From Rickettsia typhi (GTDB taxonomy: Bacteria > Pseudomonadota > Alphaproteobacteria > Rickettsiales > Deianiraeaceae): a stretch of DNA of 5,511 bases. Below the pieces are notes generated by a model. It did not search any database. It worked only from the letters and a program-made list of their open reading frames with translations, and had not been told where the DNA came from. The stretch spans positions 1 to 5,511 of the forward strand of contig CAMAVG010000060.1 of assembly GCA_945861605.1 (NCBI GenBank). The letters run 5' to 3'. Made by a program: the position numbers and the translations under genes. This document shows positions 1 to 5,285 of the stretch, piece by piece (position 1 is the first letter of the stretch; the number at the start of each line of letters is the position of its first letter).

Positions 1-20
1 CAACATTTTTCATTCATCAT

Positions 21-49
21 TTGCATTAGGTGTTTTTTTGTGCTATAAT
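21..49 (+). promoter_or_regulatory. Sigma-70-type promoter with extended -10, upstream of the serine-repeat ORF
   Basis: A perfect TATAAT lies at 44-49, preceded by TG at 41-42, which makes an extended -10 element. A -35-like TTGCAT lies at 21-26, giving a 17-bp spacer. The -35 matches the consensus only in its first three bases, but an extended -10 commonly compensates for that. Transcription would start near 55-57, leaving a leader of about 20 nt before the ATG at 77. That leader is almost pure A/T and contains no Shine-Dalgarno sequence. The promoter is a reading of motifs only; no start site has been mapped. Confidence 0.7.
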
Positions 50-76
50 TATTTAATCAATTAATTTTAAATTTTT

Positions 77-454
77 ATGCAAAAACATAAGAGTTCTAGT
101 TCTAGTTCTATTTTTAGTTCTAGTTTTGAAGAGTATAAAACACACCAAACAATATTCGCTCCAAGAATAGTCTTCGGCACAGACACTATAGTGAGCAACC
201 CTAATTATACCCCTCGTTTTGCAACACCTCGCGTTACAACACCGGACAGCTCTAACATTGCATCTAAGCCTCAGTGTGTGTTACTCAATGATAGTTGTGA
301 TGCAATGTCAGAGCATCCACAAGATTATGATACTAATCGTATGAAAACAGAAGGCCGTCATAATATAACGATGCTTATTGAAAGAAGAGACCCTATTGAG
401 CCACATGCTACTCACAATGCCAACACTAAAGATCGGTGTTGCAACGCTTTTTAA
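77..454 (+). CDS. Hypothetical protein with N-terminal serine repeats (125 aa)
   Basis: I do not recognise this protein and assign no function. It begins MQKHK, followed by a serine-rich stretch (residues 6-16, interrupted by Ile12-Phe13) encoded by a hexanucleotide repeat. The middle (about residues 27-60) is rich in Pro, Thr and Arg and contains two TPR tripeptides at 45-47 and 50-52. The C-terminal half is polar and charged, with Cys at 67, 74, 121 and 122. There is no signal peptide, membrane segment or clear catalytic motif, and the protein looks largely disordered. The ORF is supported by the well-formed promoter that ends about 27 bases upstream and by its uninterrupted length; no other ATG near the promoter competes. 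It has no ribosome binding site, which it shares with dnaK in this window. It could be a lineage-restricted gene, a secreted or regulatory peptide, or, less likely, a spurious ORF over a non-coding transcript. Confidence 0.5.
   Translation: MQKHKSSSSSSIFSSSFEEYKTHQTIFAPRIVFGTDTIVSNPNYTPRFATPRVTTPDSSNIASKPQCVLLNDSCDAMSEHPQDYDTNRMKTEGRHNITMLIERRDPIEPHATHNANTKDRCCNAF
92..127 (+). repeat. Tandem hexanucleotide repeat AGTTCT, in frame, coding Ser-Ser
   Basis: Six consecutive 6-bp units are visible: AGTTCT three times, then ATTTTT, AGTTCT and AGTTTT. The reading frame places each unit as two codons (AGT TCT), so each perfect unit encodes Ser-Ser. The unit is a multiple of three, so gain or loss by slippage would change the number of serines without breaking the frame. 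Confidence 0.8.
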
Positions 455-482
455 TACCAAATCTGTAAAATAAATTCTTGAC

Positions 483-527
483 TTCCTTAATTTTTTAGTC
501 CCAATTCGTGATTAAAAAGTTAAGGAA
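483..527 (+). promoter_or_regulatory. 18-bp stem-loop that buries the Shine-Dalgarno of the mutase gene
   Basis: Bases 483-500 pair with 510-527 without a bulge, leaving a 9-nt loop (501-509). By hand count the stem has 13 A-U, 3 G-C and 2 G-U pairs. The outer arms are the perfect inverted repeat TTCCTTAA (483-490) and TTAAGGAA (520-527). The 3' arm contains AAGGA at 522-526, the putative Shine-Dalgarno of the ATG at 530, which lies only two bases beyond the stem. In the mRNA the binding site would be fully paired. A role in controlling translation, for example as a thermosensor or a site opened by a protein, ligand or ribosome, is inference. It is not a typical intrinsic terminator, because no U run follows it on either strand. 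It could also be a DNA dyad bound by a regulator. Confidence 0.6.
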
Positions 528-529
528 CA

Positions 530-1906
530 ATGGAAGAAATGTCACTATCTCACAAATTTTCGCAGTCAATTTTAAGAAAATACGACATTCGTGGCATCGT
601 TGGGGAGGATCTCAATCCAATTGATGCCTACGCCTTGGGGCGTGCGTTTGTGGAATATTTAAAACTGCAAAACATCGAACAAACAATTGCTGTAATTAAG
701 GATTCTCGTGCCAGTGGAATCGCCCTTAAGGCGGAGGTTATCCGCGGAATTGTTGATGGTGGCGGAACTGTTTTTGATTGCGGAATTGGTTCGACTCCAA
801 CCTGCTATTTTGCTTCGCATCATTTGAAAACATCGGGGTTTATTGCAATAACGGGTTCGCATAATCCAATTAATTACAACGGTTTCAAGTTTGGAATTAC
901 TGGGAAAGCTTTTAGCGAGGAGAAAATTCTTGAAATCGCAAATTTAGCACAAAACTTGGAAATTGTTGATGGCGGGAATGTGGTTGAATCCTCAAATGTG
1001 AAAAACGCATATATTGAACGAATTTTGCAGGATATCCCACAAATGCAAAGCCTAAAAATCGGTTTTAACGCGTTGAATGGTTCCGCTGGTGCGATTTTGC
1101 CAAAACTTGCGGAAAATTTGAACGCGAAAATTTTTGAGTGCGAAATGAATGGCGAGCTTCCAACCGTTCTTGACCCTTCGAATCCTCAAAATATCGAGCG
1201 TATGAAATCAGATTTACAAACACACGGACTTGATGTCATATTCGCTTTTGATGGCGATGCGGATAGAATTATGGCAATTACTGAAAAAAAAGTCTTTTTT
1301 GGGGAGGATATCCTCTTTTTATCTGTGCGTGAGGTTTTCTCGAAAATCAATTCCGGAAAGGTTATTTTTGATGTCAAATGCTCCAATGCACTAAAAAATG
1401 AGATTTCAAAATGTGGCGGAACACCTGTAATGTACAAAACCGGACACTCACTCATCAAACAAAAAATGCTTGAAGAAAATGCAGTTTTGGCGGGCGAATG
1501 CTCGGGGCATATTTACTTCAAAAATGGATATTACGGCTTTGATGACGGCATTTACACCGCAATTCGTGTTCTTTCTTATTTTGCAAATTGTGGAAAAACC
1601 ATAAACGAAATTATTGATGAATTCCCGAAATTATTGAAATCGCCTGAAATTAAAGTTCATTGCGGTGAGAAATTCGCCGTTGTGGAAAAACTTCAAAAAT
1701 TGATGAACGAGCGTTCGCTAAAGTTCAATGATATCGATGGAATTCGCTGTGAGATCAACGAAACGGCGTGGTTTTTGGTTCGTGCATCAAACACGGAGGA
1801 AGTCCTAATCGTGCGGTATGAATCTGAAAATGAGGGCGATTTCTCCCATGTAAAAGCCCTGACAACATCGCTTTTGCTTCAAGTTGGAATTGAATTTACC
1901 GCATAA
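530..1906 (+). CDS. manB: Phosphomannomutase/phosphoglucomutase (alpha-D-phosphohexomutase family)
   Basis: This cytoplasmic enzyme interconverts hexose 6-phosphate and hexose 1-phosphate (mannose and/or glucose). It supplies precursors for nucleotide sugars used in lipopolysaccharide and other envelope glycans. All four family signatures are present: the phosphoserine loop TGSHNP (108-113, catalytic Ser110), the metal-binding DGDADR (241-246), the sugar-specificity loop GECSGH (322-327) and the C-terminal phosphate-binding RASNTEE (418-424). The N-terminal RKYDIRGIVG (16-25) is also typical. At 458 residues it is close to the bifunctional AlgC/ManB enzymes and appears intact. The ATG at 530 has AAGGA only 3 nt upstream, inside a stem-loop. 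The ATG at 539 (starting MSLSHKF) is a credible alternative with a weak GGAAG just before it. The next gene starts 2 bp after the stop. Sequence alone does not settle substrate preference, so the symbol is approximate. Confidence 0.93.
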   Translation: MEEMSLSHKFSQSILRKYDIRGIVGEDLNPIDAYALGRAFVEYLKLQNIEQTIAVIKDSRASGIALKAEVIRGIVDGGGTVFDCGIGSTPTCYFASHHLKTSGFIAITGSHNPINYNGFKFGITGKAFSEEKILEIANLAQNLEIVDGGNVVESSNVKNAYIERILQDIPQMQSLKIGFNALNGSAGAILPKLAENLNAKIFECEMNGELPTVLDPSNPQNIERMKSDLQTHGLDVIFAFDGDADRIMAITEKKVFFGEDILFLSVREVFSKINSGKVIFDVKCSNALKNEISKCGGTPVMYKTGHSLIKQKMLEENAVLAGECSGHIYFKNGYYGFDDGIYTAIRVLSYFANCGKTINEIIDEFPKLLKSPEIKVHCGEKFAVVEKLQKLMNERSLKFNDIDGIRCEINETAWFLVRASNTEEVLIVRYESENEGDFSHVKALTTSLLLQVGIEFTA

Positions 1907-1908
1907 TT

Positions 1909-2211
1909 ATGGCAAACATTGAAATGCACGCGGTGAGGCTGGTGTATAAAATGATTGCATCGCGTGGGTTTGAAAGCACATTGATATTCTCCATTTGGGA
2001 GAATTTGCATCCGGAAGCGAAAAATTTCTTCCCAGTCTCAATGAAACCACTGCGAGGCTTCGACGGCGATTCACAAAAAGCACTTTATTTACACCCGAAA
2101 AACAAAATGGCATCTGTTCAATTTCCGTATATCAAAAACGAGCTTTTGCATTCACTCCAATTCCTGCACGGGTTTAAGGAAATTCAGGAGATTCGCCTTA
2201 GCATTGCCTAA
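1909..2211 (+). CDS. Small DUF721/DciA-like protein (putative DnaB helicase loader)
   Basis: This 100-residue protein fits the alphaproteobacterial DUF721 pattern. It has a short helix followed by RGF (19-21), a central Trp30 (IWENL), a Pro-rich turn, a strand ALYLHPKN (58-65), a helix FPYIKNELLHSLQ (72-84) and a closing HGFKEIQEIRLSI (87-99). Known relatives end in a similar 'FGY-x-A/I-x-x-I-R-I' strand. DciA proteins associate with the replicative helicase DnaB and help load it in bacteria that lack DnaC or DnaI. That role is transferred from the family, and the match was made by eye. The gene starts 2 bp after the mutase stop with no Shine-Dalgarno of its own, so translation probably depends on reinitiation after the mutase. 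The usual glycine after the Trp (as in W-x-x-I-V-G) appears replaced by His34-Pro35, so this may be a divergent member. Confidence 0.6.
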   Translation: MANIEMHAVRLVYKMIASRGFESTLIFSIWENLHPEAKNFFPVSMKPLRGFDGDSQKALYLHPKNKMASVQFPYIKNELLHSLQFLHGFKEIQEIRLSIA

Positions 2212-2279
2212 GTTTCATCAAATCTTTTCCTGCTTCCATGCTTGGAGATCATGAAATATTCTTGTGAAACTATTTTTTT
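2211..2279 (+). terminator. Weak candidate terminator after the DciA-like gene
   Basis: AGTTTCA (2211-2217) is the exact reverse complement of TGAAACT (2265-2271). The second arm is followed by A and seven T's (2273-2279), as at an intrinsic terminator. The enclosed 47 nt is long; it holds a small TCCA/TGGA hairpin at 2235-2246. The long loop makes this weak. It may instead be chance, or part of the dnaK control region. Confidence 0.3.
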
Positions 2280-2304
2280 CTATGAAATATTTGCTTTTCT
2301 ATGA
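2251..2304 (+). repeat. Short direct repeats upstream of dnaK
   Basis: ATGAAATATT occurs at 2251-2260 and 2282-2291, with starts 31 bp apart, close to three helical turns. TTTTCTATGA occurs at 2276-2285 and 2295-2304, 19 bp apart, and partly overlaps the first pair. The block ends just before the upstream dnaK promoter's -10. The repeats could be binding sites for a regulator or remnants of local duplication. AT-rich sequence makes short matches more likely by chance. Confidence 0.4.
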
Positions 2305-2320
2305 GGATTTTTGTTATAGT
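2291..2320 (+). promoter_or_regulatory. Candidate upstream promoter of dnaK (extended -10)
   Basis: TATAGT (2315-2320) is a five-of-six match to the -10 consensus and is preceded by TG at 2312-2313, an extended -10. TTGCTT (2291-2296) lies 18 bp upstream as a weak -35. The start point would fall near 2326-2328, inside the palindrome 2320-2331, and would give a dnaK leader of about 90 nt. The architecture resembles the promoter of the first ORF. Confidence 0.5.
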
Positions 2321-2331
2321 GTACTAGTACA
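2320..2331. promoter_or_regulatory. 12-bp perfect palindrome, candidate operator
   Basis: TGTACTAGTACA reads the same on both strands. It starts on the last base of the upstream promoter's -10 (2315-2320) and covers the predicted start site, a usual place for a repressor site. It is not the CIRCE element bound by HrcA, which has CTAGCACTC/GAGTGCTAA arms. The regulator is unknown, and the operator role is inferred from position and symmetry alone. Confidence 0.4.
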
Positions 2332-2358
2332 GTAGAACGATATAACGAATTTAATTCC

Positions 2359-2388
2359 TTGAATTCTAAAAATCGGTTACTATATAAT
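2359..2388 (+). promoter_or_regulatory. Candidate proximal promoter of dnaK, with a heat-shock-like -35
   Basis: A perfect TATAAT (2383-2388) is preceded by TTGAAT (2359-2364) with an 18-bp spacer, so it can be read as a sigma-70 promoter. One base further upstream the -35 reads CTTGAA (2358-2363), which matches the sigma-32 (RpoH) -35 core. ACTATATA (2379-2386) is a poor partial match to the CCCCATnT heat-shock -10 at plausible spacing. The promoter may therefore be read by the housekeeping factor, by RpoH, or by both. Initiation near 2395 would give a leader of about 23 nt with a run of seven T's (2403-2409) and no Shine-Dalgarno. Confidence 0.6.
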
Positions 2389-2417
2389 GGATAATTAATA
2401 ACTTTTTTTATATTAAA

Positions 2418-4313
2418 ATGTCTATTGTTATAGGAATCGACCTTGGAACAACGAACTCCTGCCTTGCGATTATGGAAGGTGGTGAAACGAAAGTAATTGA
2501 AAACAAAGAAGGTAAAAGAACAACTCCTTCAATTGTGGCTTATACTGAATCCGGAATTGTGGTTGGTGACCCAGCCAAACGCCAAGCGGTTACAAACCCA
2601 CAAAACACAATCTTTGAGGCAAAGCGTTTGATTGGTCGCAAATTTGAGGACGACGAAGTGAAAAAAGCACTTCAACATGTACCATTTACAATATTCAAAT
2701 CAAAAACAGGCGATGCTTGGATCAAGGATAAATCCGGTAAAGAGCTTGCTCCATCACAAGTTGCTGCGGAAGTTCTTCGCTATATGAAAGATTTCGCGGA
2801 AAGTTACCTTGGGCAAAAAGTTGAAAAAGCGGTAATTACAGTTCCTGCTTACTTCAACGATTCCCAACGCCAAGCAACAAAAGACGCTGGAAAAATTGCA
2901 GGGCTTGATGTCCTTCGAATCGTGAACGAACCAACTGCGGCGGCTTTGGCTTATGGTCTTGATAAACAAGGCGATAGAAAAATCATCGTTTATGACCTTG
3001 GTGGCGGAACATTTGATGTCTCGGTTCTTGAAATCGGAGATGGCGTCTTCGAAGTGAAAGCGACAAACGGCGATACATTCCTTGGTGGAGCAGATTTCGA
3101 CAACATCGTTCAGCAGTACATAATCGACGAATTCAAAAAGCAAAACGCAGGAATGGATATTTCGAAAGATCCTATGGCTGTTCAGCGAATTAAAGAAGCG
3201 GCAGAAAAAGCAAAAATTGAACTTTCATCAACGCAAGAAAGTGAAATCAACTTGCCGTATATCACCGCTGATGCGACTGGTCCAAAGCACTTGCAAATGA
3301 AACTTTCGCGTGCGAAATTGGAATCTCTTGTTGATTCCCTAATTCAAAAAACAATCGAGCCTTGCAAAAAAGCACTTGCAGATTCCGGAATAAAGCTTTC
3401 TGAAATTGACGAAGTTGTGCTTGTTGGGGGAATGACTCGCATGCCAAAAGTTCAAGAAACGGTTGAAAAATTCTTTGGGAAGAAGCCTCATAAGGGTGTA
3501 AATCCTGATGAAGTTGTCGCAATTGGTGCTGCTATTCAAGGTGGAGTTCTAACCGGCTCTGTTAAGGATATCGTTCTTTTGGATGTTACGCCTCTAACAC
3601 TTGGAATTGAAACAATGGGCGGTGTAATGACGCCACTCATTGAGCGAAACACCACAATTCCAACGAAGAAATCGCAAACATTCTCAACAGCATCAGATAA
3701 CCAACCCGGCGTTGGAATTCGCGTTTTCCAAGGTGAGAGAAAAATGTGTTCGGATAACAAAATCTTGGGCGAATTCATGTTGGACGGAATTCCTCCTGCT
3801 CCGCGTGGCGTTCCGCAAATTGAAGTAACATTTGATATCGACGCCAATGGCATCGTGCATGTTTCTGCGAAGGATAAATCTTCCGGAAAAGAACAACGCA
3901 TTCAAATTCAATCGTCTGGTGGTCTTTCAAAATCTGAGGTTGAAAGAATGGTTCGCGAAGCTGAAGCAAATGCAACCAAAGATGCCGAAAAAGCAGATCT
4001 TGTTCAATCAAAAAATGAAGCAGATTCCTTAATTCACAACACGGAAAAAGCAATTCGTGAAGGCGGAGAAAAAATCTCATCAGAGTTAAAATCCGAAGTT
4101 GAAGGTGGCATTGCAAAACTGAAAGGCATTCTTGAAAACGAAAGTTCAACAGCACAAGAAGTGAAAGATGCACTTCAAAACTTCCAAACTGTTGCGATGA
4201 AAGTAGGTCAAGCTATGTATTCACAAACAAGTGATTCCGCAGATTCCTCAACAAAAGAAGGTGATACCGTTCATGGTGAGGCAAGAGACGTTTCAGACGA
4301 AGACAAGAAATAG
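2418..4313 (+). CDS. dnaK: Molecular chaperone DnaK (Hsp70)
   Basis: This cytosolic ATP-dependent chaperone binds exposed hydrophobic segments and cycles with DnaJ and GrpE. The ATPase domain (about 1-383) shows the phosphate-1 loop GIDLGTTNS (6-14), phosphate-2 DLGGGTFD (193-200, with Thr198 at the autophosphorylation position), adenosine-binding VGGMTRMP (336-343) and catalytic-type Lys69 in FEAKRLIGR. The linker is DIVLLDVTP (384-392). The substrate-binding beta domain follows with ERNTTIPTKKSQ (409-420), then a helical lid from about 505. A disordered acidic tail ends in DVSDEDKK. The roughly 20-residue Gram-negative insert near 78-112 is present. At 631 residues it has normal length and no damage. 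The ATG at 2418 begins MSIVIGIDLG, the standard Hsp70 start, but has no ribosome binding site. dnaJ does not follow, because the next gene, pyrD, is convergent; grpE is not adjacent either. Confidence 0.99.
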   Translation: MSIVIGIDLGTTNSCLAIMEGGETKVIENKEGKRTTPSIVAYTESGIVVGDPAKRQAVTNPQNTIFEAKRLIGRKFEDDEVKKALQHVPFTIFKSKTGDAWIKDKSGKELAPSQVAAEVLRYMKDFAESYLGQKVEKAVITVPAYFNDSQRQATKDAGKIAGLDVLRIVNEPTAAALAYGLDKQGDRKIIVYDLGGGTFDVSVLEIGDGVFEVKATNGDTFLGGADFDNIVQQYIIDEFKKQNAGMDISKDPMAVQRIKEAAEKAKIELSSTQESEINLPYITADATGPKHLQMKLSRAKLESLVDSLIQKTIEPCKKALADSGIKLSEIDEVVLVGGMTRMPKVQETVEKFFGKKPHKGVNPDEVVAIGAAIQGGVLTGSVKDIVLLDVTPLTLGIETMGGVMTPLIERNTTIPTKKSQTFSTASDNQPGVGIRVFQGERKMCSDNKILGEFMLDGIPPAPRGVPQIEVTFDIDANGIVHVSAKDKSSGKEQRIQIQSSGGLSKSEVERMVREAEANATKDAEKADLVQSKNEADSLIHNTEKAIREGGEKISSELKSEVEGGIAKLKGILENESSTAQEVKDALQNFQTVAMKVGQAMYSQTSDSADSSTKEGDTVHGEARDVSDEDKK

Positions 4314-4321
4314 AGAATTTT

Positions 4322-4342
4322 GGGGGCGAAAGCTCCCATTTT
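4322..4342 (+). terminator. Hairpin terminator between convergent dnaK and pyrD
   Basis: GGGGGC (4322-4327) pairs with GCTCCC (4332-4337) through five Watson-Crick pairs and one G-T, closed by a GAAA tetraloop (4328-4331), an unusually stable loop type. ATTTT follows on the dnaK strand. The hairpin begins 9 bp after the dnaK stop and ends 7 bp before the pyrD stop, so it could serve both genes. The T tract is short on the plus strand and nearly absent on the minus strand, where the bases after the stem read CAAAATTC, so termination of pyrD there is less certain. Confidence 0.7.
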
Positions 4343-4343
4343 C

Positions 4344-5285
4344 CTACATAAAACTCCCAAAAATCAAAGAAGAGTAGACTTGCACGGCATTTGCTCCGTT
4401 TGAAATTCGCTCGGCGGCTTGCTCGTTTGTTGAAATCCCGCCTGCGGAAATCACAAATTTCTTTTCAGTGTTAATTTTAGCAAATTCTTTTAAAATATTT
4501 GCAGATTTCTCACGCAAAGCCTCGCCGGAAACCCCACCAACATTGCTTTTGTTGAACGGTGCGGGCAGGGCGGATTTATCAATCGTCGTGTTTGTCAAAA
4601 CGAAGCCGTCAATGTTATTTTTGCAGGCAATTTTGTAAATGTCCTCCAAATTTGGAACATCCGGCGAGATTTTCAACAAAAATGGCGTGGTAATTTGGTT
4701 GAGAATTCGATGCGAGTTTATCGTACCCAAAAACTCCTCAAGCATTTGATTATTGTTCAGGACATCGCGAAGATTTGGAGTATTTGGCGAGGAAATGTTT
4801 ATCGTGATGTAATCACAATGTGCGTGGAATTTCTCAATTAGAATCAGGTAATCATCGTTGGAGCCGTCCTTGTTTCGACCAATATTCACGCCAAGAATCT
4901 CCCCGTTTTTGCGTTGATATTTCATCACATTTTGCAGGGCGTATTCCATGCCTTTGTTTGGAAATCCCATTGCGTTGAGGATCGATTTTTCCTTGATAAA
5001 CCGCCAAATTCGTGGTTTTGCGTTGCCTTTTTGCGGTTTTGGAGTCACCGTGCCAACCTCCACAATTCCAAAACCCATCTTGAAAAGTGCGGGAATGCAA
5101 TCGGCGTTTTTGTCAAGACCGGCCGCCACTCCGTAATAATTTTTTGCCGTTTTGCCGAAAAATTCGGTTTTCTCGTGTGGAATTTTCAATTTTGGCATTA
5201 AGAACGGGAAATTCTTCGCCGCGAAAATAAAGCACGAATGCGAAAATTCAGGGGGAAGAAGCTGGAGGATTTTAAGGGTTTTCAT
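4344..5285 (-). CDS. pyrD: Dihydroorotate dehydrogenase (quinone), class 2
   Basis: This FMN enzyme oxidises dihydroorotate to orotate in de novo pyrimidine synthesis and passes electrons to membrane quinones. Visible motifs are GVAAGLDKN (52-60) and GTVTP (78-82) around the FMN site, MGFPN (106-110), GVNIGRNK (132-139), NISSPNTPNLR (163-173) with the class 2 catalytic base Ser166, Lys205, TNTT (231-234), GGVSG (250-254) and AGGI (281-284). The first 30 residues are helical and hydrophobic, as in the membrane-docking segment of class 2 enzymes, and no signal peptide is needed. The protein is 313 residues, against 336 in E. coli. After VYSSLIF it stops almost at once, lacking the usual K-G-P and final helix. 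Its ATG overlaps the stop of the upstream kinase gene as ATGA, and no Shine-Dalgarno is seen, so translation is probably coupled. Confidence 0.95.
   Translation of the reverse strand: MKTLKILQLLPPEFSHSCFIFAAKNFPFLMPKLKIPHEKTEFFGKTAKNYYGVAAGLDKNADCIPALFKMGFGIVEVGTVTPKPQKGNAKPRIWRFIKEKSILNAMGFPNKGMEYALQNVMKYQRKNGEILGVNIGRNKDGSNDDYLILIEKFHAHCDYITINISSPNTPNLRDVLNNNQMLEEFLGTINSHRILNQITTPFLLKISPDVPNLEDIYKIACKNNIDGFVLTNTTIDKSALPAPFNKSNVGGVSGEALREKSANILKEFAKINTEKKFVISAGGISTNEQAAERISNGANAVQVYSSLIFGSFM

Noticed and set aside
466..483. TAAAAT (466-471) and TTGACT (478-483) as promoter elements for the mutase gene.
   Set aside because: Neither has a partner at acceptable spacing: no -35 lies 16-18 bp before the first, and no -10 lies 16-18 bp after the second.
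1284..1291. Run of eight A's inside the mutase gene, a possible slippage or phase-variation site.
   Set aside because: It encodes Glu-Lys-Lys in a normal frame, and A runs are expected in an AT-rich genome; nothing else suggests switching.
1304..1315. Perfect palindrome GAGGATATCCTC followed by five T's, terminator-like.
   Set aside because: It has no loop to form a usable hairpin and sits in the coding sequence for the conserved GEDILFL stretch of the mutase.
659..1458. Minus-strand ORFs of 67 and 90 codons inside the mutase gene.
   Set aside because: Both are antisense to well-conserved mutase motifs and show no features of real proteins.
1907..2177. A minus-strand ORF (1907-2113) and a plus-strand alternate-frame ORF (1995-2177) over the DciA-like gene.
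   Set aside because: The frame at 1909-2211 fits a known family pattern and is placed 2 bp after the mutase stop; the others do neither.
2212..2417. Searched for a CIRCE/HrcA operator upstream of dnaK.
   Set aside because: No CTAGCACTC/GAGTGCTAA arms are present; the only strong symmetry is the unrelated 12-bp palindrome.
1353..3892. TCCGGA occurs about five times, more than chance for a 6-mer; possible uptake or methylation motif.
   Set aside because: Most copies are in coding sequence and follow Ser-Gly or similar codon pairs; the count is too small and the spacing irregular.
2754..4173. Several minus-strand and alternate-frame ORFs of 60-130 codons across dnaK.
   Set aside because: They lie wholly or almost wholly inside the conserved dnaK coding sequence, lack ribosome binding sites and have unnatural composition.
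4852..5201. Minus- and plus-strand alternate-frame ORFs of 62-95 codons inside pyrD.
   Set aside because: They overlap the FMN-binding region of an intact pyrD and have no family resemblance.
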